A stretch of DNA of 64,000 nt from Thiothrix sp. (GCF_028714775.1 NZ_JAQTLS010000005.1:124001-188000); one strand, 5' to 3'. Counted from the first letter of the stretch, positions 20,031 to 28,638 are shown. Notes: a model not told the origin generated them from the letters alone. Made by a program: numbers and translations.

Positions 20031-21466
20031 GGCAGTTGCTCCTCTGAACCATCGCCACTCCAGTGCGTATGGAAATGCAACGCCGAATCACGGTCTACCC
20101 GCTGATAACCGTGCGCCCCGAAGAAATCACGTTGCGCCTGCAAAATGTTTGCCGAACCGTTCGCACAACGGTAGCCATCGTAAAACGCCAGCGCCGAACA
20201 CAGTGCCGGGGCAGGCACACCTTGCGCCACTGCCAACATCACCGCCTTGCGCCAACCGCTTGCCGCCCGCTGCAATTCGCTAGCAAAAAACGGGTCTTGC
20301 AACAGGCTTTGTGGCACAGGTTCGCGGGCAAAACTGGCTTTAATATCGCCCAAGAAACGGCTGCGGATAATGCACCCGGCACGCCACAGCAAGGCAATGT
20401 CACCGTAAGGCAGGTTCCAACCGTATTCTTGCGCGGCGGTTTGCATCAGCATGAAACCTTGCGCGTAAGACACCAGCTTGGCGGCGTAGAGCGCGTCGTG
20501 GATGGCATCAAGGTACGCCTGCCGTTCGTTTTCCGGCACGGGCGCTTGCATTCCACCCAGTAACTCCGCTGCTGCCACGCGCTCATCCTTGCGGGCAGAA
20601 AGCATCCGCGCATGGACAGCTTCCGAAATCAGCGTCAGCGGAACGGCGTGTTCCAGCGCGTCTTGCGCCGTCCACAAACCTGTACCTTTTTGCCCCGCAC
20701 GGTCGAGGATTTTGTCCACCAGCGGGCTACCATCCGCGTCTTTTTGACGCAGCAGTTGGCTGGTAATTTCGATCAGGTAGGATTCCAGCTTGCCGGTATT
20801 CCATGCCGCGAAGGTATCCGCCATTGCGTCGTAATCCATCCCCAGCGCGTGGCGCATCAGGTGGCAGGCTTCCGCGATCAATTGCATGTCGCCGTATTCG
20901 ATGCCGTTATGCACCATCTTGACGTAATGCCCCGCCCCGCCTTCGCCGAGCCATTGGCAACAGGCCGCGCCATCGACTTGCGCCGCCACTTTCTGGAACA
21001 TTTCGCGGATCACAGGCCACGCCGTCGCATCGCCACCGGGCATTAATGACGGGCCATGACGTGCGCCTTCTTCCCCGCCGGAAACACCCATCCCGACGAA
21101 ACAGATACCCTTGGCACTGAGTTCCTGCCAACGGCGCGTGGTATCGGGGTAATGGGAATTGCCGCCATCAATAATGATGTCACCGGGGTTCAGCAGCGGC
21201 AGCAGTTGCGCAATGACTGCATCCACCGCTTTGCCTGCGGTAATCATCAGCAAAATGACGCGCGGATTGCCAAGCTGGCTGACGAATTCGGGCAAGGTTT
21301 CGGCAGAACGGATTGCCCTGCCTTGCGCGTGTTCCTGCATGAATTGTTGGGTGAGGGAATACGTGCGGTTGTAAACGCTTAAAGAGAAACCCTTGTCGCT
21401 CAGGTTCAGCGCCAGATTTGCGCCCATGACCCCTAAGCCGATCAAACCGATGTTTGTGGTGTCCAT
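20027..21466 (-). CDS. gnd: 6-phosphogluconate dehydrogenase, decarboxylating
   Basis: 479 residues, the long form. The Rossmann loop is IGLIGLGVMGANLALNL, GVSGGEEGARHGPSLMPGG and KMVHNGIEYGDMQL are the substrate and catalytic blocks, and the C-terminus ends in FHTHWSGDG. It makes ribulose-5-phosphate, CO2 and NADPH. It is the first gene of the gnd-zwf-pgl operon. The 93 bases upstream, before the mini-element at 21560, hold no other gene. Confidence 0.97.
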   Translation of the reverse strand: MDTTNIGLIGLGVMGANLALNLSDKGFSLSVYNRTYSLTQQFMQEHAQGRAIRSAETLPEFVSQLGNPRVILLMITAGKAVDAVIAQLLPLLNPGDIIIDGGNSHYPDTTRRWQELSAKGICFVGMGVSGGEEGARHGPSLMPGGDATAWPVIREMFQKVAAQVDGAACCQWLGEGGAGHYVKMVHNGIEYGDMQLIAEACHLMRHALGMDYDAMADTFAAWNTGKLESYLIEITSQLLRQKDADGSPLVDKILDRAGQKGTGLWTAQDALEHAVPLTLISEAVHARMLSARKDERVAAAELLGGMQAPVPENERQAYLDAIHDALYAAKLVSYAQGFMLMQTAAQEYGWNLPYGDIALLWRAGCIIRSRFLGDIKASFAREPVPQSLLQDPFFASELQRAASGWRKAVMLAVAQGVPAPALCSALAFYDGYRCANGSANILQAQRDFFGAHGYQRVDRDSALHFHTHWSGDGSEEQLP

Positions 21467-21559
21467 GCCTACCTTCTTATGATGTTTATGACCTTAATCG
21501 TTCATAATTATTAGTGATTTTAAGTAAAAGTGTTGGGTTTTTTTCGCACTTCAGTGATT

Positions 21560-21678
21560 GTCTGAACCAAGATTCACAAGATGAAAGGATTAGCAGGATT
21601 GAAGAACCACCTCCCTCCGTTGTCCGAAGCCGCTCCCCATCCTGCTAATCCTTAAATCCTAAAAATCCCAGTTCAGAC
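21560..21678. repeat. Hairpin mini-element bounded by GTCTGAAC/GTTCAGAC
   Basis: A 119-bp non-coding unit with perfect 8-bp terminal inverted repeats, GTCTGAAC (21560-21567) and GTTCAGAC (21671-21678). The complementarity continues inward about 42 bp per arm, both arms containing AAGGATTAGCAGGAT. It looks like a miniature, non-autonomous palindromic element with GGATT iterations. Its right end supplies the stop codon of the antitoxin remnant. Together with 21467-21559 it accounts for most of the gene-free stretch after gnd. Confidence 0.75.
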
Positions 21679-21781
21679 ACCCGGCAAACGGTCTACTTCC
21701 TCCGACTCAACATCCGGCACTTTTGCCAATGCCGCCAGAAACCGTGCTTTACTCACCTGTTTTGCTCGCGCTTCTAGGTAA
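21673..21781 (-). pseudogene. C-terminal remnant of a small antitoxin-like gene
   Basis: The last ~37 codons read RDYLEARAKQVSKARFLAAL and end LAKVPDVESEEVDRLPGV. The A-L-A-K-V-P-D-V-E-x-E-x-x-D-R-L ending is typical of ribbon-helix-helix/CopG-type antitoxin proteins. There is no N-terminal half: upstream the sequence abruptly becomes the antisense of a reverse-transcriptase remnant. The last two or three codons and the stop come from the adjacent mini-element. Family assignment is tentative. Confidence 0.4.
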
Positions 21782-22052
21782 TCACGGGTACATGAAGAAT
21801 CGGCGCAGGTGATGCCGTGCGATGCGGGTATTCCGTGGCTGGGGTTTGTGGTGTACCCAACGCATCGGCATTTGAAATCCCGTAAAGTGGTTGAAGCAAC
21901 AAGACGGCTGGGAGAACGGTTTACTGATTGGCGGCAAGGCAAAATCAGCTTTGCCGAATTCGATGCCAGTGTGCAGGGCTGGATAAATCACGTCCCGTTA
22001 TGCCGATTCATGGGGCTTGAGAAAGCACATCTTACGCCCATTCAGATGGTGA
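21782..22052 (+). pseudogene. Reverse transcriptase C-terminal remnant, frameshifted
   Basis: From about 21788 the plus strand reads VHEESAQVMPCDAGIPWLGF, followed by VVYPTHRHLKSRKVVEATRR and FAEFDASVQGWINHV. This is the C-terminal part of DGR/retron-type RNA-directed DNA polymerases, after the catalytic YxDD domain (which is absent). One extra C in the run at 21994-21996 shifts the frame. Reading past it restores RYADSWGLRKHILRPFRW and a stop at 22050-22052, a normal family ending. So it is a 5'-truncated, frameshifted relic. It ends exactly at the T-tract of the convergent NACHT-FGE gene's terminator. Confidence 0.8.
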
Positions 22053-22081
22053 AAAAAAATCTTCAGCCGCTACGCGGCTGA
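22052..22081 (-). terminator. Hairpin plus T8 after the NACHT-FGE gene
   Basis: Minus strand: TCAGCCGC-GTA-GCGGCTGA (8-bp stem, 3-base loop, 22081-22063), then AGA and eight T residues. It is a strong intrinsic terminator 39 bases after the target gene's stop. DGR targets often carry a stem-loop just after the variable repeat, so it could also have served in homing. Confidence 0.8.
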
Positions 22082-22119
22082 CAGGGGTTCAGTGGCCAGT
22101 AGATCAGTGATCAATAAAG

Positions 22120-22260
22120 TCAATGGGGGAAACAACACAACAACCGAAAACCCAGATAGTGGTCACGAAGGAGCGGATGATGGTTGACGCGAAAAGAGGC
22201 GCGGCAAAGCTCCGAATAGTAGAACCACGCGCCGCCCCGAACCACACGAACACCGCCAGA
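22120..22260 (-). other. Putative DGR variable repeat in the NACHT-FGE gene
   Basis: After RVVRGGAW the residues at the lectin ligand-surface positions are F-Y-Y, L, F, V-N-H-H, L-L, D-H-Y-L. All their codons except the last (CTG) end in C or T (TTC TAC TAT, CTT, TTT, GTC AAC CAT CAT, CTC CTT, GAC CAC TAT), whereas framework codons (TGG, TCG GAG, CCG) are ordinary. That is what adenine mutagenesis of AAC/AAT codons in a template repeat yields. No template copy was found in the window. Confidence 0.6.
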
Positions 22261-24753
22261 AACATCAGCAGTAGTTATCTGGGGTTCTTCATACTTATTA
22301 AGACACCATTCCCAGACATTGCCGGACATATCCATCAGACCGTAGGGCGACTGGCCTTGAGGGTAAATACCGACAGCAGAGGTTTCCTGCAAGTTATATT
22401 CACCTACTTTGTCATGATCCCAAGTTTCGTTGATATTCGCATAGCCAGTTTTGTAGCCTTTACCCCACGGGTATTCCCGACCATCCGTACCCCGTGCCGC
22501 TTTTTCCCATTCCTGTTCTGTGGGCAAACGGATTTCTTGGCCTGTTTTGGCAGATAGCCAACGACAGAAAGCGATGGATTCATACCAATCCACCTGCTCT
22601 ACCGGACGGTTACTTTCTTTCCACCGAGATTCATGAATAGCCTCAGGTTTTTGCAGCCCTTCCCACCACTTATCATTTTCGTAGCCACCATCCGTGATGA
22701 ACACCTCAAATTGGGCATTCGTGACGGGGTAGCGACTCATTTTGTAGGCTGGCAAAGACAGACATTCGCCATCCTGATAAGTGAATTCACCAGCGGGAAT
22801 TTCTACCCAGTCGATGTCATCAATGCCAAGACCGGGGCGGTTATCCCAATTCAGCCACGCCAATACGGTGCTGATAGCATGACGTTCGTGTGGGTTAGGA
22901 TAATGTTCAATATCGGTGATAGCGTTTTGCCATTGGGTGCGGAACTCGGCAAACAGCATGTCATCCAGCACCTTTTGTTCACGGGCAATTTTTGCTGCCA
23001 GTTTGGGATTGCCTTCCGCTAACCAGATCAGAAAAGGTTTCAGGTCAGGCTCATATTCCAATGCCAGTTCGGTAGCCACCTCCCACCCGTTGGCTTTCCA
23101 CCCGCTTTCAGGCCAAATCTGACTGGCTTTCCAACCCTGTTCACGGCGTTCCTTGAAACTTTGTGCAGTGAAAAACTCCTGCAATAACTGGTGACTGAAA
23201 CGCACCTTGTCACCCGTGATTTCCAATAAGTTGGCGGCATGAGAAAACTTGAGCCATGCGGCGGGTACAACCTGTTCCGCTTCGCTACGCAACAAGGTGG
23301 TGCGGGCTTCATCCATACCGCTGCCTTGGTATTGCAGTTCCCATGCTAACGCTTTCAGCTTATCTTCCAATTGTGGACGCGGCGGGATGTCTTCCGGCTT
23401 ACGGTTTTTATCTCGCTGTTCACGATCCAGCAGTACCCCAACGAAATGCTCAAACAGGCTGCGCTTGCTGTCAGGCAATTGGCCTTCCTGATGGAAAATT
23501 TTTGCCATCATCGTCAGCAGATAAGGGTTCTCTGCCAGTTTCAACAAGCTGCGCGGGTTGTTGAGGTGTTCAAGCCTGCCTCCATCCCAATAATAACCGT
23601 GTTCCCAATACCACCCCTGCGGCTGTTCCGGTTTCCAGAAATTTTCCCAAGTCGGTTGGGTATAATCCCGCTCAAACCAGTGGCGCAAACGGATTTTCCA
23701 AGCGGGTTTATGAGATTGCCAGCGTTGCCATATCTGTTGCATTACCTCCCCACCCGTCAGTTGCCAAAATAGGCTGTCTGCTGTTTTGCCAGCCTCTTGG
23801 CCTTTCCTGAACACATGACGGAAATAGTTGTGCAGAAAGTCGTGGATACGCGGCGGGGTCAACGGTTCAATGGTCAGCCGGTCAAGGTCTTGCACCAGTT
23901 CAAGGGTATAGTCACGCAGACGGCAAGTCAGCAGCAAACCGGGGTAGTCATGCTTTTTCCTGACCCATTCCTTGACCTGTTCCAACTTTGTGTCGCGCTG
24001 ATCAAACGGGATTTCGTTCAAAGCATCCAGCAGCGGCAACAGACGCATATTGTCGCGCAATGGGGTATAAAACGGCGCAAGCCCCTGCATCTGTTGCAAC
24101 ACAAAGGCTTCCAGCGTCTGGTCTTTGTCAATCCATTCATTCAAGGGAATGATGACCGGAAGCGGCTTACGCGCATCCTTCACTGCATGATCAGCGTATT
24201 CTGCCGCGATCCGCCACAGTGAAAACGTTTTGCCCATGCCCGGTTCACCCAACAGCACCAACCATTGGTGTTTAGCAAATGCCCTGAGCAAATCGTCGTG
24301 GTGTTCCGCCGGAGTGTTGGCTTCGTGCGGGTTATCTGCTGCCTTGTGTCGGTCATAACGCAACTGCGCTTTGAACCAGCGTTCAGGAAGATGTTCATGT
24401 TGTTGAATATCACCTTCTTGCGGGGTATAGGCTTCTTCAACCTCTGGCAACTCATATTCGCGCCGCAGATTTTTCAGGTAGGCAAGCTCGGCAACCCGTT
24501 GCGTGGTGGCTGTTTTCTCATCGGTTGATGCTTTCGACCAGATAAGACGCACTATCCCCCAAATACCTAAACCCACCGCCGCGAAAACAGGCCAAACCAA
24601 ATCACGACGTTTTTCCCACAATTCCAACTGGTCTTTATCCAGCGTTTGGAAACCGTTAAAAACCCACAGTAATTGAGGCCAAAACGCCCACACGCCAACC
24701 GCAACAGCCAACGCCAGCAGCAATAACAAAAAAATCAGCGATTTTCGGGACAC
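22120..24753 (-). CDS. Membrane NACHT NTPase with C-terminal FGE/C-type-lectin sensor domain (putative DGR target)
   Basis: 877 residues. Two N-terminal transmembrane helices (about 6-32 and 52-70) anchor a cytoplasmic NACHT-type STAND NTPase: Walker A LLGEPGMGKT (about 167-176), Walker B LLPLLDALNEIP and a downstream CRLRDYTLELV sensor-like block. The last ~230 residues form an FGE-sulfatase/C-type-lectin fold (EIPAGEFTYQDG, RLPTEQEWEKAARG, YGLMDMSGNVWEW, RVVRGGAW, LGFRLL). The catalytic cysteine pair of true FGE is missing. GTG at 24753 is chosen because GGAG sits 7 bases upstream. The architecture matches ligand-sensing conflict (defence/self-killing) proteins. Convergent to an RT remnant. 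Confidence 0.85.
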   Translation of the reverse strand: MSRKSLIFLLLLLALAVAVGVWAFWPQLLWVFNGFQTLDKDQLELWEKRRDLVWPVFAAVGLGIWGIVRLIWSKASTDEKTATTQRVAELAYLKNLRREYELPEVEEAYTPQEGDIQQHEHLPERWFKAQLRYDRHKAADNPHEANTPAEHHDDLLRAFAKHQWLVLLGEPGMGKTFSLWRIAAEYADHAVKDARKPLPVIIPLNEWIDKDQTLEAFVLQQMQGLAPFYTPLRDNMRLLPLLDALNEIPFDQRDTKLEQVKEWVRKKHDYPGLLLTCRLRDYTLELVQDLDRLTIEPLTPPRIHDFLHNYFRHVFRKGQEAGKTADSLFWQLTGGEVMQQIWQRWQSHKPAWKIRLRHWFERDYTQPTWENFWKPEQPQGWYWEHGYYWDGGRLEHLNNPRSLLKLAENPYLLTMMAKIFHQEGQLPDSKRSLFEHFVGVLLDREQRDKNRKPEDIPPRPQLEDKLKALAWELQYQGSGMDEARTTLLRSEAEQVVPAAWLKFSHAANLLEITGDKVRFSHQLLQEFFTAQSFKERREQGWKASQIWPESGWKANGWEVATELALEYEPDLKPFLIWLAEGNPKLAAKIAREQKVLDDMLFAEFRTQWQNAITDIEHYPNPHERHAISTVLAWLNWDNRPGLGIDDIDWVEIPAGEFTYQDGECLSLPAYKMSRYPVTNAQFEVFITDGGYENDKWWEGLQKPEAIHESRWKESNRPVEQVDWYESIAFCRWLSAKTGQEIRLPTEQEWEKAARGTDGREYPWGKGYKTGYANINETWDHDKVGEYNLQETSAVGIYPQGQSPYGLMDMSGNVWEWCLNKYEEPQITTADVSGGVRVVRGGAWFYYSELCRASFRVNHHPLLRDHYLGFRLLCCFPH

Positions 24754-24852
24754 AAGCAAACTCCAGCGATAAGCTGATGGATTAATAGCAGAATTTCAGC
24801 GGGACTGAAACCCTAAAAAAACCGTTTACCTCCTCCTCCGACTTCAATAGAA

Positions 24853-24880
24853 TGTGTATCATCATAAACAACCATACACA
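24853..24880. promoter_or_regulatory. Candidate VapB operator
   Basis: Perfect inverted repeat TGTGTAT (24853-24859) and ATACACA (24874-24880), separated by 14 bases and ending 7 bases before the vapB ATG. Position and symmetry fit autoregulation by the VapB or VapBC complex. Confidence 0.5.
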
Positions 24881-24887
24881 CCGAACC

Positions 24888-25085
24888 ATGCGAACCAATA
24901 TCGTCATTGATGAAACGCTGATGCGTGATGTCCTCCAAGCAACGGGGCTGCAAACCAAACGCGAAGCTGTGGAACGTGGCCTGCAATTGCTGTTGCGCCT
25001 TGCGCGGCAAGCCCGCATCCGTGAATTTCGCGGAAAACTGCACTGGGAAGGCAATTTGGATGAAATGCGCGTAGATAAAGCATGA
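24888..25085 (+). CDS. vapB: VapB-type antitoxin (DUF2191-like)
   Basis: 65 residues. MRTNIVIDETLMRDVL at the N-terminus is a ribbon-helix-helix DNA-binding opening, followed by TGLQTKREAVERGLQLLLRL and a C-terminal toxin-binding tail (REFRGKLHWEGNLDEM). The pattern fits the DUF2191/VapB family that neutralises PIN toxins. ATG at 24888 is preferred over an in-frame upstream codon because the family starts there. It overlaps vapC by ATGA. It lies divergent to the NACHT-FGE gene. Confidence 0.88.
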   Translation: MRTNIVIDETLMRDVLQATGLQTKREAVERGLQLLLRLARQARIREFRGKLHWEGNLDEMRVDKA

Positions 25086-25483
25086 TCTTCGTCGATTCCA
25101 GCGTTTGGATTGATTATTTCAACGGCAAATCAACCCCGCAAAGTGACTGGCTCGACTACTTGCTCGGCACACAACCCGTTGCAACCGGGGAACTTGTCTT
25201 AACCGAAGTGCTGCAAGGTTTCAAACAGGACAAGGAATACGCCCAAGCCAAAGAACTGCTGTTGACACTGGATTATTTCACCATGCTCGACCAATCCATT
25301 GCCTTGAAAAGTGCCGACAATTTTCGGGCTTTGCGCAAGCGTGGCATCACCGTGCGTAAAACCATTGATGTGCTGATCGCCACCTTCTGCATCGAGAAAA
25401 ACCTGCCCCTGCTACAATCTGATGGTGATTTCACACCCTTCCACGAACACTTTTCGTTAAAGAACGCCCTCCCCCACCATTAA
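25082..25483 (+). CDS. vapC: VapC toxin, PIN-domain ribonuclease
   Basis: 133 residues. The PIN-domain acidic residues are present: VDSSVWIDYF (Asp5), a GELVLTEVLQGF glutamate, KTIDVLIATFC and LLQSDGDF. VapC toxins are Mg-dependent endoribonucleases that cleave tRNA or rRNA. Its start overlaps the vapB stop (ATGA), typical of coupled TA pairs. It is convergent with a second vapC 18 bases away. Confidence 0.92.
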   Translation: MIFVDSSVWIDYFNGKSTPQSDWLDYLLGTQPVATGELVLTEVLQGFKQDKEYAQAKELLLTLDYFTMLDQSIALKSADNFRALRKRGITVRKTIDVLIATFCIEKNLPLLQSDGDFTPFHEHFSLKNALPHH

Positions 25484-25501
25484 CCCAAAACACTTCCACA
25501 C

Positions 25502-25894
25502 TTACCACGCCACGCAAGGAATATCCGAATGGTTAAAATCATCGCCCTTGAACAGCAGCAATTCCTCCGAATACTTCGCTAACGCATAGGAACAACAATC
25601 ACCGATATTCAACGCGGCGGGGTGTCGCCCCTTACCAAACCGCCGCCATGCTTCGCGGGCAAGTTGGCTTTGATCGACATCCATCGCTACAATTTCCACC
25701 TGTAAACGCTGTAGCAAGGCATCCAATGCCATGCCACCCGCTTCACCTTTCTTGCTTTCAATCACGATGCTGCATTCAAGCAATGAAAATGCGCTCATCA
25801 GCCGTTTGGAATCACCCAATATGGCTTGTGCCAAGGCTTTTGCTTCAGGCTCAGCCAATAAAATGGCAATAATAGCCGACGTATCAATTACCAC
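25502..25894 (-). CDS. vapC: VapC toxin, PIN-domain ribonuclease (second module)
   Basis: 130 residues. MVIDTSAIIAILLAEPEA carries the first Asp, SAFSLLECSIVIESKKG the glutamate, and LNIGDCCSYALAK and LLFKGDDFNHSD the last acidic residues of a type II VapC. It follows its antitoxin with a 7-base overlap. It is unrelated at sequence level to the neighbouring VapC and belongs to a different subfamily. Confidence 0.92.
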   Translation of the reverse strand: MVIDTSAIIAILLAEPEAKALAQAILGDSKRLMSAFSLLECSIVIESKKGEAGGMALDALLQRLQVEIVAMDVDQSQLAREAWRRFGKGRHPAALNIGDCCSYALAKYSEELLLFKGDDFNHSDIPCVAW

Positions 25895-26148
25895 GGTGCA
25901 TTTACCCCGTGTTCGTCATAGCCAAGGATGTCATCCGCCGTCCGTACATCAAGGTCAGGTAAGGTGCTGCAACGACGGGAAATCGCCATAATTTCATCCA
26001 ATGAATTATCTGGCTGGCGAAAACGCTTGATACGTTGCAATGTTTCTTCCAACGCCATAATGATAGCAGCCGTCATATTACGCCCCGTCAATTGGGCAAG
26101 TTCACGAGCCAAGTGCTCAGCCTGTTCGCTACGGATACTTAAAGCCAT
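25888..26148 (-). CDS. vapB: VapB-type antitoxin (ribbon-helix-helix)
   Basis: 86 residues, starting MALSIRSEQAEHLARELAQL with TGRNMTAAIIMALEETLQR behind it: the PSK/VapB transcription-factor pattern. The C-terminal tail ends ILGYDEHGVNAPW and binds toxin. The ATG at 26148 is chosen because GAGGGG precedes it; the ATG four codons upstream has no ribosome site. It overlaps vapC by 7 bases. Confidence 0.88.
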   Translation of the reverse strand: MALSIRSEQAEHLARELAQLTGRNMTAAIIMALEETLQRIKRFRQPDNSLDEIMAISRRCSTLPDLDVRTADDILGYDEHGVNAPW

Positions 26149-26160
26149 GCTGCCCCTCAT

Positions 26161-26187
26161 GTATAGAATATTTAATATTGTATATAC
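26161..26187. promoter_or_regulatory. AT-rich palindrome upstream of the second vapBC
   Basis: GTATA (26162-26166) and TATAC (26182-26186) flank a near-perfect AATATT-T-AATATT palindrome. It lies 12-40 bases ahead of the vapB start and is likely both promoter -10 region and antitoxin operator. Confidence 0.5.
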
Positions 26188-26295
26188 TTACACACTCCTT
26201 TGACATAAGACAAGCCCAACGGGAATTTTCCTCGCCAAATACCCCTAACCCGCTTACAGTCAGCGCTGGGAATTAGCACATGGAGTCCAACAATT

Positions 26296-27564
26296 ATGAC
26301 AACCAATAACCCACGTTTCATCAGCTTACTGACCCGTGAAACCCTAGCTTTGGTACTCGCCGGGGGGCGAGGTTCACGCCTGTACGAACTGACCGACACA
26401 AGGGCAAAACCCGCCGTATTCTTTGGCGGTAAATTTCGCATTATCGACTTTCCGTTATCCAATTGCGTCAATTCTGGCATCCGCCGCATTGGGGTGCTGA
26501 CGCAATACAAAGCACATTCGCTGATCCGCCATCTGGTGCATGGCTGGTCGAATTTCCGCACCGAACTGGGCGAATTCGTGGAAGTGCTGCCCGCTTCACA
26601 GCGCACGACGGGCAACTGGTACGCGGGGACAGCCGATGCGATTTACCAAAATCTCGACATTGTGGAAGCCTTGCACCCCAAATACGTGTTGGTGCTATCT
26701 GGCGACCACATTTATAAGATGGACTACGGTGAAATGCTCGCTTACCACGTCGAAAAAGGCGCAGAGATGACCGTAGCCTGCGTCGGCGTGCCACTGGAAG
26801 ATGCCAAAGGTTTCGGCGTCATGACCGTGGATGATAGCCATCGGGTAAGGGCATTCGATGAAAAGCCCGCCAACCCGCAACCGATGCCGGGGTCAAGCGA
26901 TACCGCGCTGGCGTCAATGGGCAATTACATTTTCAACACCGATTTCCTGTTTGAACAATTGCACAAGGATGCTGCCAACCCGGAATCCAGCCGCGATTTC
27001 GGTAAGGACATCATCCCTTCCATCATCGCTGACCACGCCGTGTATGCCTACCCCTTCCGCGATCCCGTCACGGGCAAGCAACCCTACTGGCGTGATGTGG
27101 GAACCATCGACGCCTTCTGGGAAGCCAATATGGAATTGGTGGCAGTCGAACCAGAGTTGAACTTGTATGACGAAACCTGGCCGATCCTGACCTATCACCG
27201 CCAATTGCCCTCCGCCAAATTCGTGTTTCAAGACGCAGGGCGCGAAGGCAAGGCGCTGGATTCGGTGGTATCGGCAGGCTGCGTGATCTCTGGCGCGGCG
27301 GTGATCAACTCGCTGCTGTTTTCCAACGTCAAAGTGCATTCCTACAGCACCGTGAAAGAATCCGTGTTGCTGCCGGAAGTGCAAGTTGGGCGGCATTGCC
27401 GCATCACCCGCGCAGTGATTGACCGGGGCTGCAAACTACCGGAAGGCACGATCATCGGCGAAGACCGCACGGCTGACACGAAACGTTTCCGCGTTACCCC
27501 CAATGGCATTACGCTGGTCACGCCGGAAATGCTCGGGCAAAAAGGTTCCGCCAGCGTGGGTTGA
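26296..27564 (+). CDS. glgC: Glucose-1-phosphate adenylyltransferase (ADP-glucose pyrophosphorylase)
   Basis: 422 residues, the bacterial GlgC length. It has [20 protein letters not shown] (nucleotide/pyrophosphate loop), [16 protein letters not shown], the catalytic [12 protein letters not shown] block, [16 protein letters not shown] and a C-terminal left-handed beta-helix. It makes ADP-glucose, the committed step of glycogen synthesis, and is usually allosterically controlled. GGAG precedes the ATG at normal spacing. No other glg gene is adjacent, so it stands alone here. Confidence 0.97.
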   Translation: MTTNNPRFISLLTRETLALVLAGGRGSRLYELTDTRAKPAVFFGGKFRIIDFPLSNCVNSGIRRIGVLTQYKAHSLIRHLVHGWSNFRTELGEFVEVLPASQRTTGNWYAGTADAIYQNLDIVEALHPKYVLVLSGDHIYKMDYGEMLAYHVEKGAEMTVACVGVPLEDAKGFGVMTVDDSHRVRAFDEKPANPQPMPGSSDTALASMGNYIFNTDFLFEQLHKDAANPESSRDFGKDIIPSIIADHAVYAYPFRDPVTGKQPYWRDVGTIDAFWEANMELVAVEPELNLYDETWPILTYHRQLPSAKFVFQDAGREGKALDSVVSAGCVISGAAVINSLLFSNVKVHSYSTVKESVLLPEVQVGRHCRITRAVIDRGCKLPEGTIIGEDRTADTKRFRVTPNGITLVTPEMLGQKGSASVG

Positions 27565-27627
27565 TACGGCGGCGGTTCCAGCGTACAGTTATCCGCATAA
27601 TAATGATTATTACCGGAGGGAGACTTC

Positions 27628-28638
27628 GTGAAACCGCCAACGTTACCTGCTTCATTGCCGTCGTTTAAACTGCCGCAATTGCCATCGCTTGGCCTTGTGC
27701 CTGTCGTCGTGGTGCTGCTGGTCATCACCGTTTGGTCATCGTGGTATACAGTACCCAGTGACTCGGTTGCCATCTTGCAACGCTTCGGAAAATACCAAGC
27801 GGAAGTCCCGCCGGGGTTGCATTTCAAAATCCCGCTGGGGGTTGATACCGCCACTATCCTGCCAGTCAAACGCCAGTTAAAGCAGGAGTTCGGTTTTTAC
27901 ACCGAAGGCGCGAGCAATCCTGACCAATATTCCGATGCCCCCGAAGAAGAGTCCCCAATGGTCACGGGCGACCTGAACGTCGGGGTGGTCGAATGGGTGG
28001 TGCAATACCGCATCGCCGAACCCACCAAATACCTGTTTGCCGTGCGTGAACCGGGTGCGACCTTACGCGATGCTTCCGAATCGGTGATGCGCGAAGTGGT
28101 CGGCGACCGCACCGTGGATGAAGTCCTCACCATCGGGCGGCAGGAAATCGAAACCGAAGCCTTGCTCAAGCTGCAACAACTCGCCACCCGTTATTCAATG
28201 GGCGTGAGCATCGACCAAGTGCAATTGAAAAACATCAACCCGCCCGCTCCGGTGCAAGAATCCTTCAATGAGGTCAACCAAGCCCAACAGGAAAAGGAAA
28301 AGCTGATCAACGAAGCCCGCCGTGATTACAACAAGACCGTGCCACTGGCAGAAGGTGAAAAGGATCAGCGTATCCGTGAAGCCGAAGGCTATCGCCTCAA
28401 ACGCATCAACGAGGCTGAAGGTGACGTGTCGCGTTTCAACGCCGTGTTCGCCCAATACCAAAAAGCCCCGGATGTCACCCGCCGCCGCTTGTATCTGGAA
28501 ACCATGCAGGAAGTCATGCCCGCCGTCCAAAACAAAGTGATCGTGGATGACAGCATGAAAAATGTCCTGCCGTTACTGAACCTCAACAAGCAAGCCGCCC
28601 CAACACAACAAGTAACACCAGTGGAGGCCGAACAATGA
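27628..28638 (+). CDS. hflK: FtsH protease modulator HflK
   Basis: 336 residues: a proline-rich cytoplasmic N-terminus, one transmembrane helix (about 23-42) and an SPFH/Band-7 domain in the periplasm (VPSDSVAILQRFGKYQAEV, PPGLHFKIP), then a long charged coiled-coil rich in E/K/R/A. HflK and HflC assemble a cage around FtsH. GTG at 27628 is the start, supported by GGAGGGAG just upstream. It overlaps hflC by ATGA. hfq/hflX, often upstream, are absent here. Confidence 0.93.
   Translation: MKPPTLPASLPSFKLPQLPSLGLVPVVVVLLVITVWSSWYTVPSDSVAILQRFGKYQAEVPPGLHFKIPLGVDTATILPVKRQLKQEFGFYTEGASNPDQYSDAPEEESPMVTGDLNVGVVEWVVQYRIAEPTKYLFAVREPGATLRDASESVMREVVGDRTVDEVLTIGRQEIETEALLKLQQLATRYSMGVSIDQVQLKNINPPAPVQESFNEVNQAQQEKEKLINEARRDYNKTVPLAEGEKDQRIREAEGYRLKRINEAEGDVSRFNAVFAQYQKAPDVTRRRLYLETMQEVMPAVQNKVIVDDSMKNVLPLLNLNKQAAPTQQVTPVEAEQ

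Noticed and set aside
22053..22119. DGR template repeat between the RT remnant and the NACHT-FGE gene.
   Set aside because: The 67-base gap holds only the terminator hairpin and AT-rich text; nothing matches the variable segment with extra adenines.
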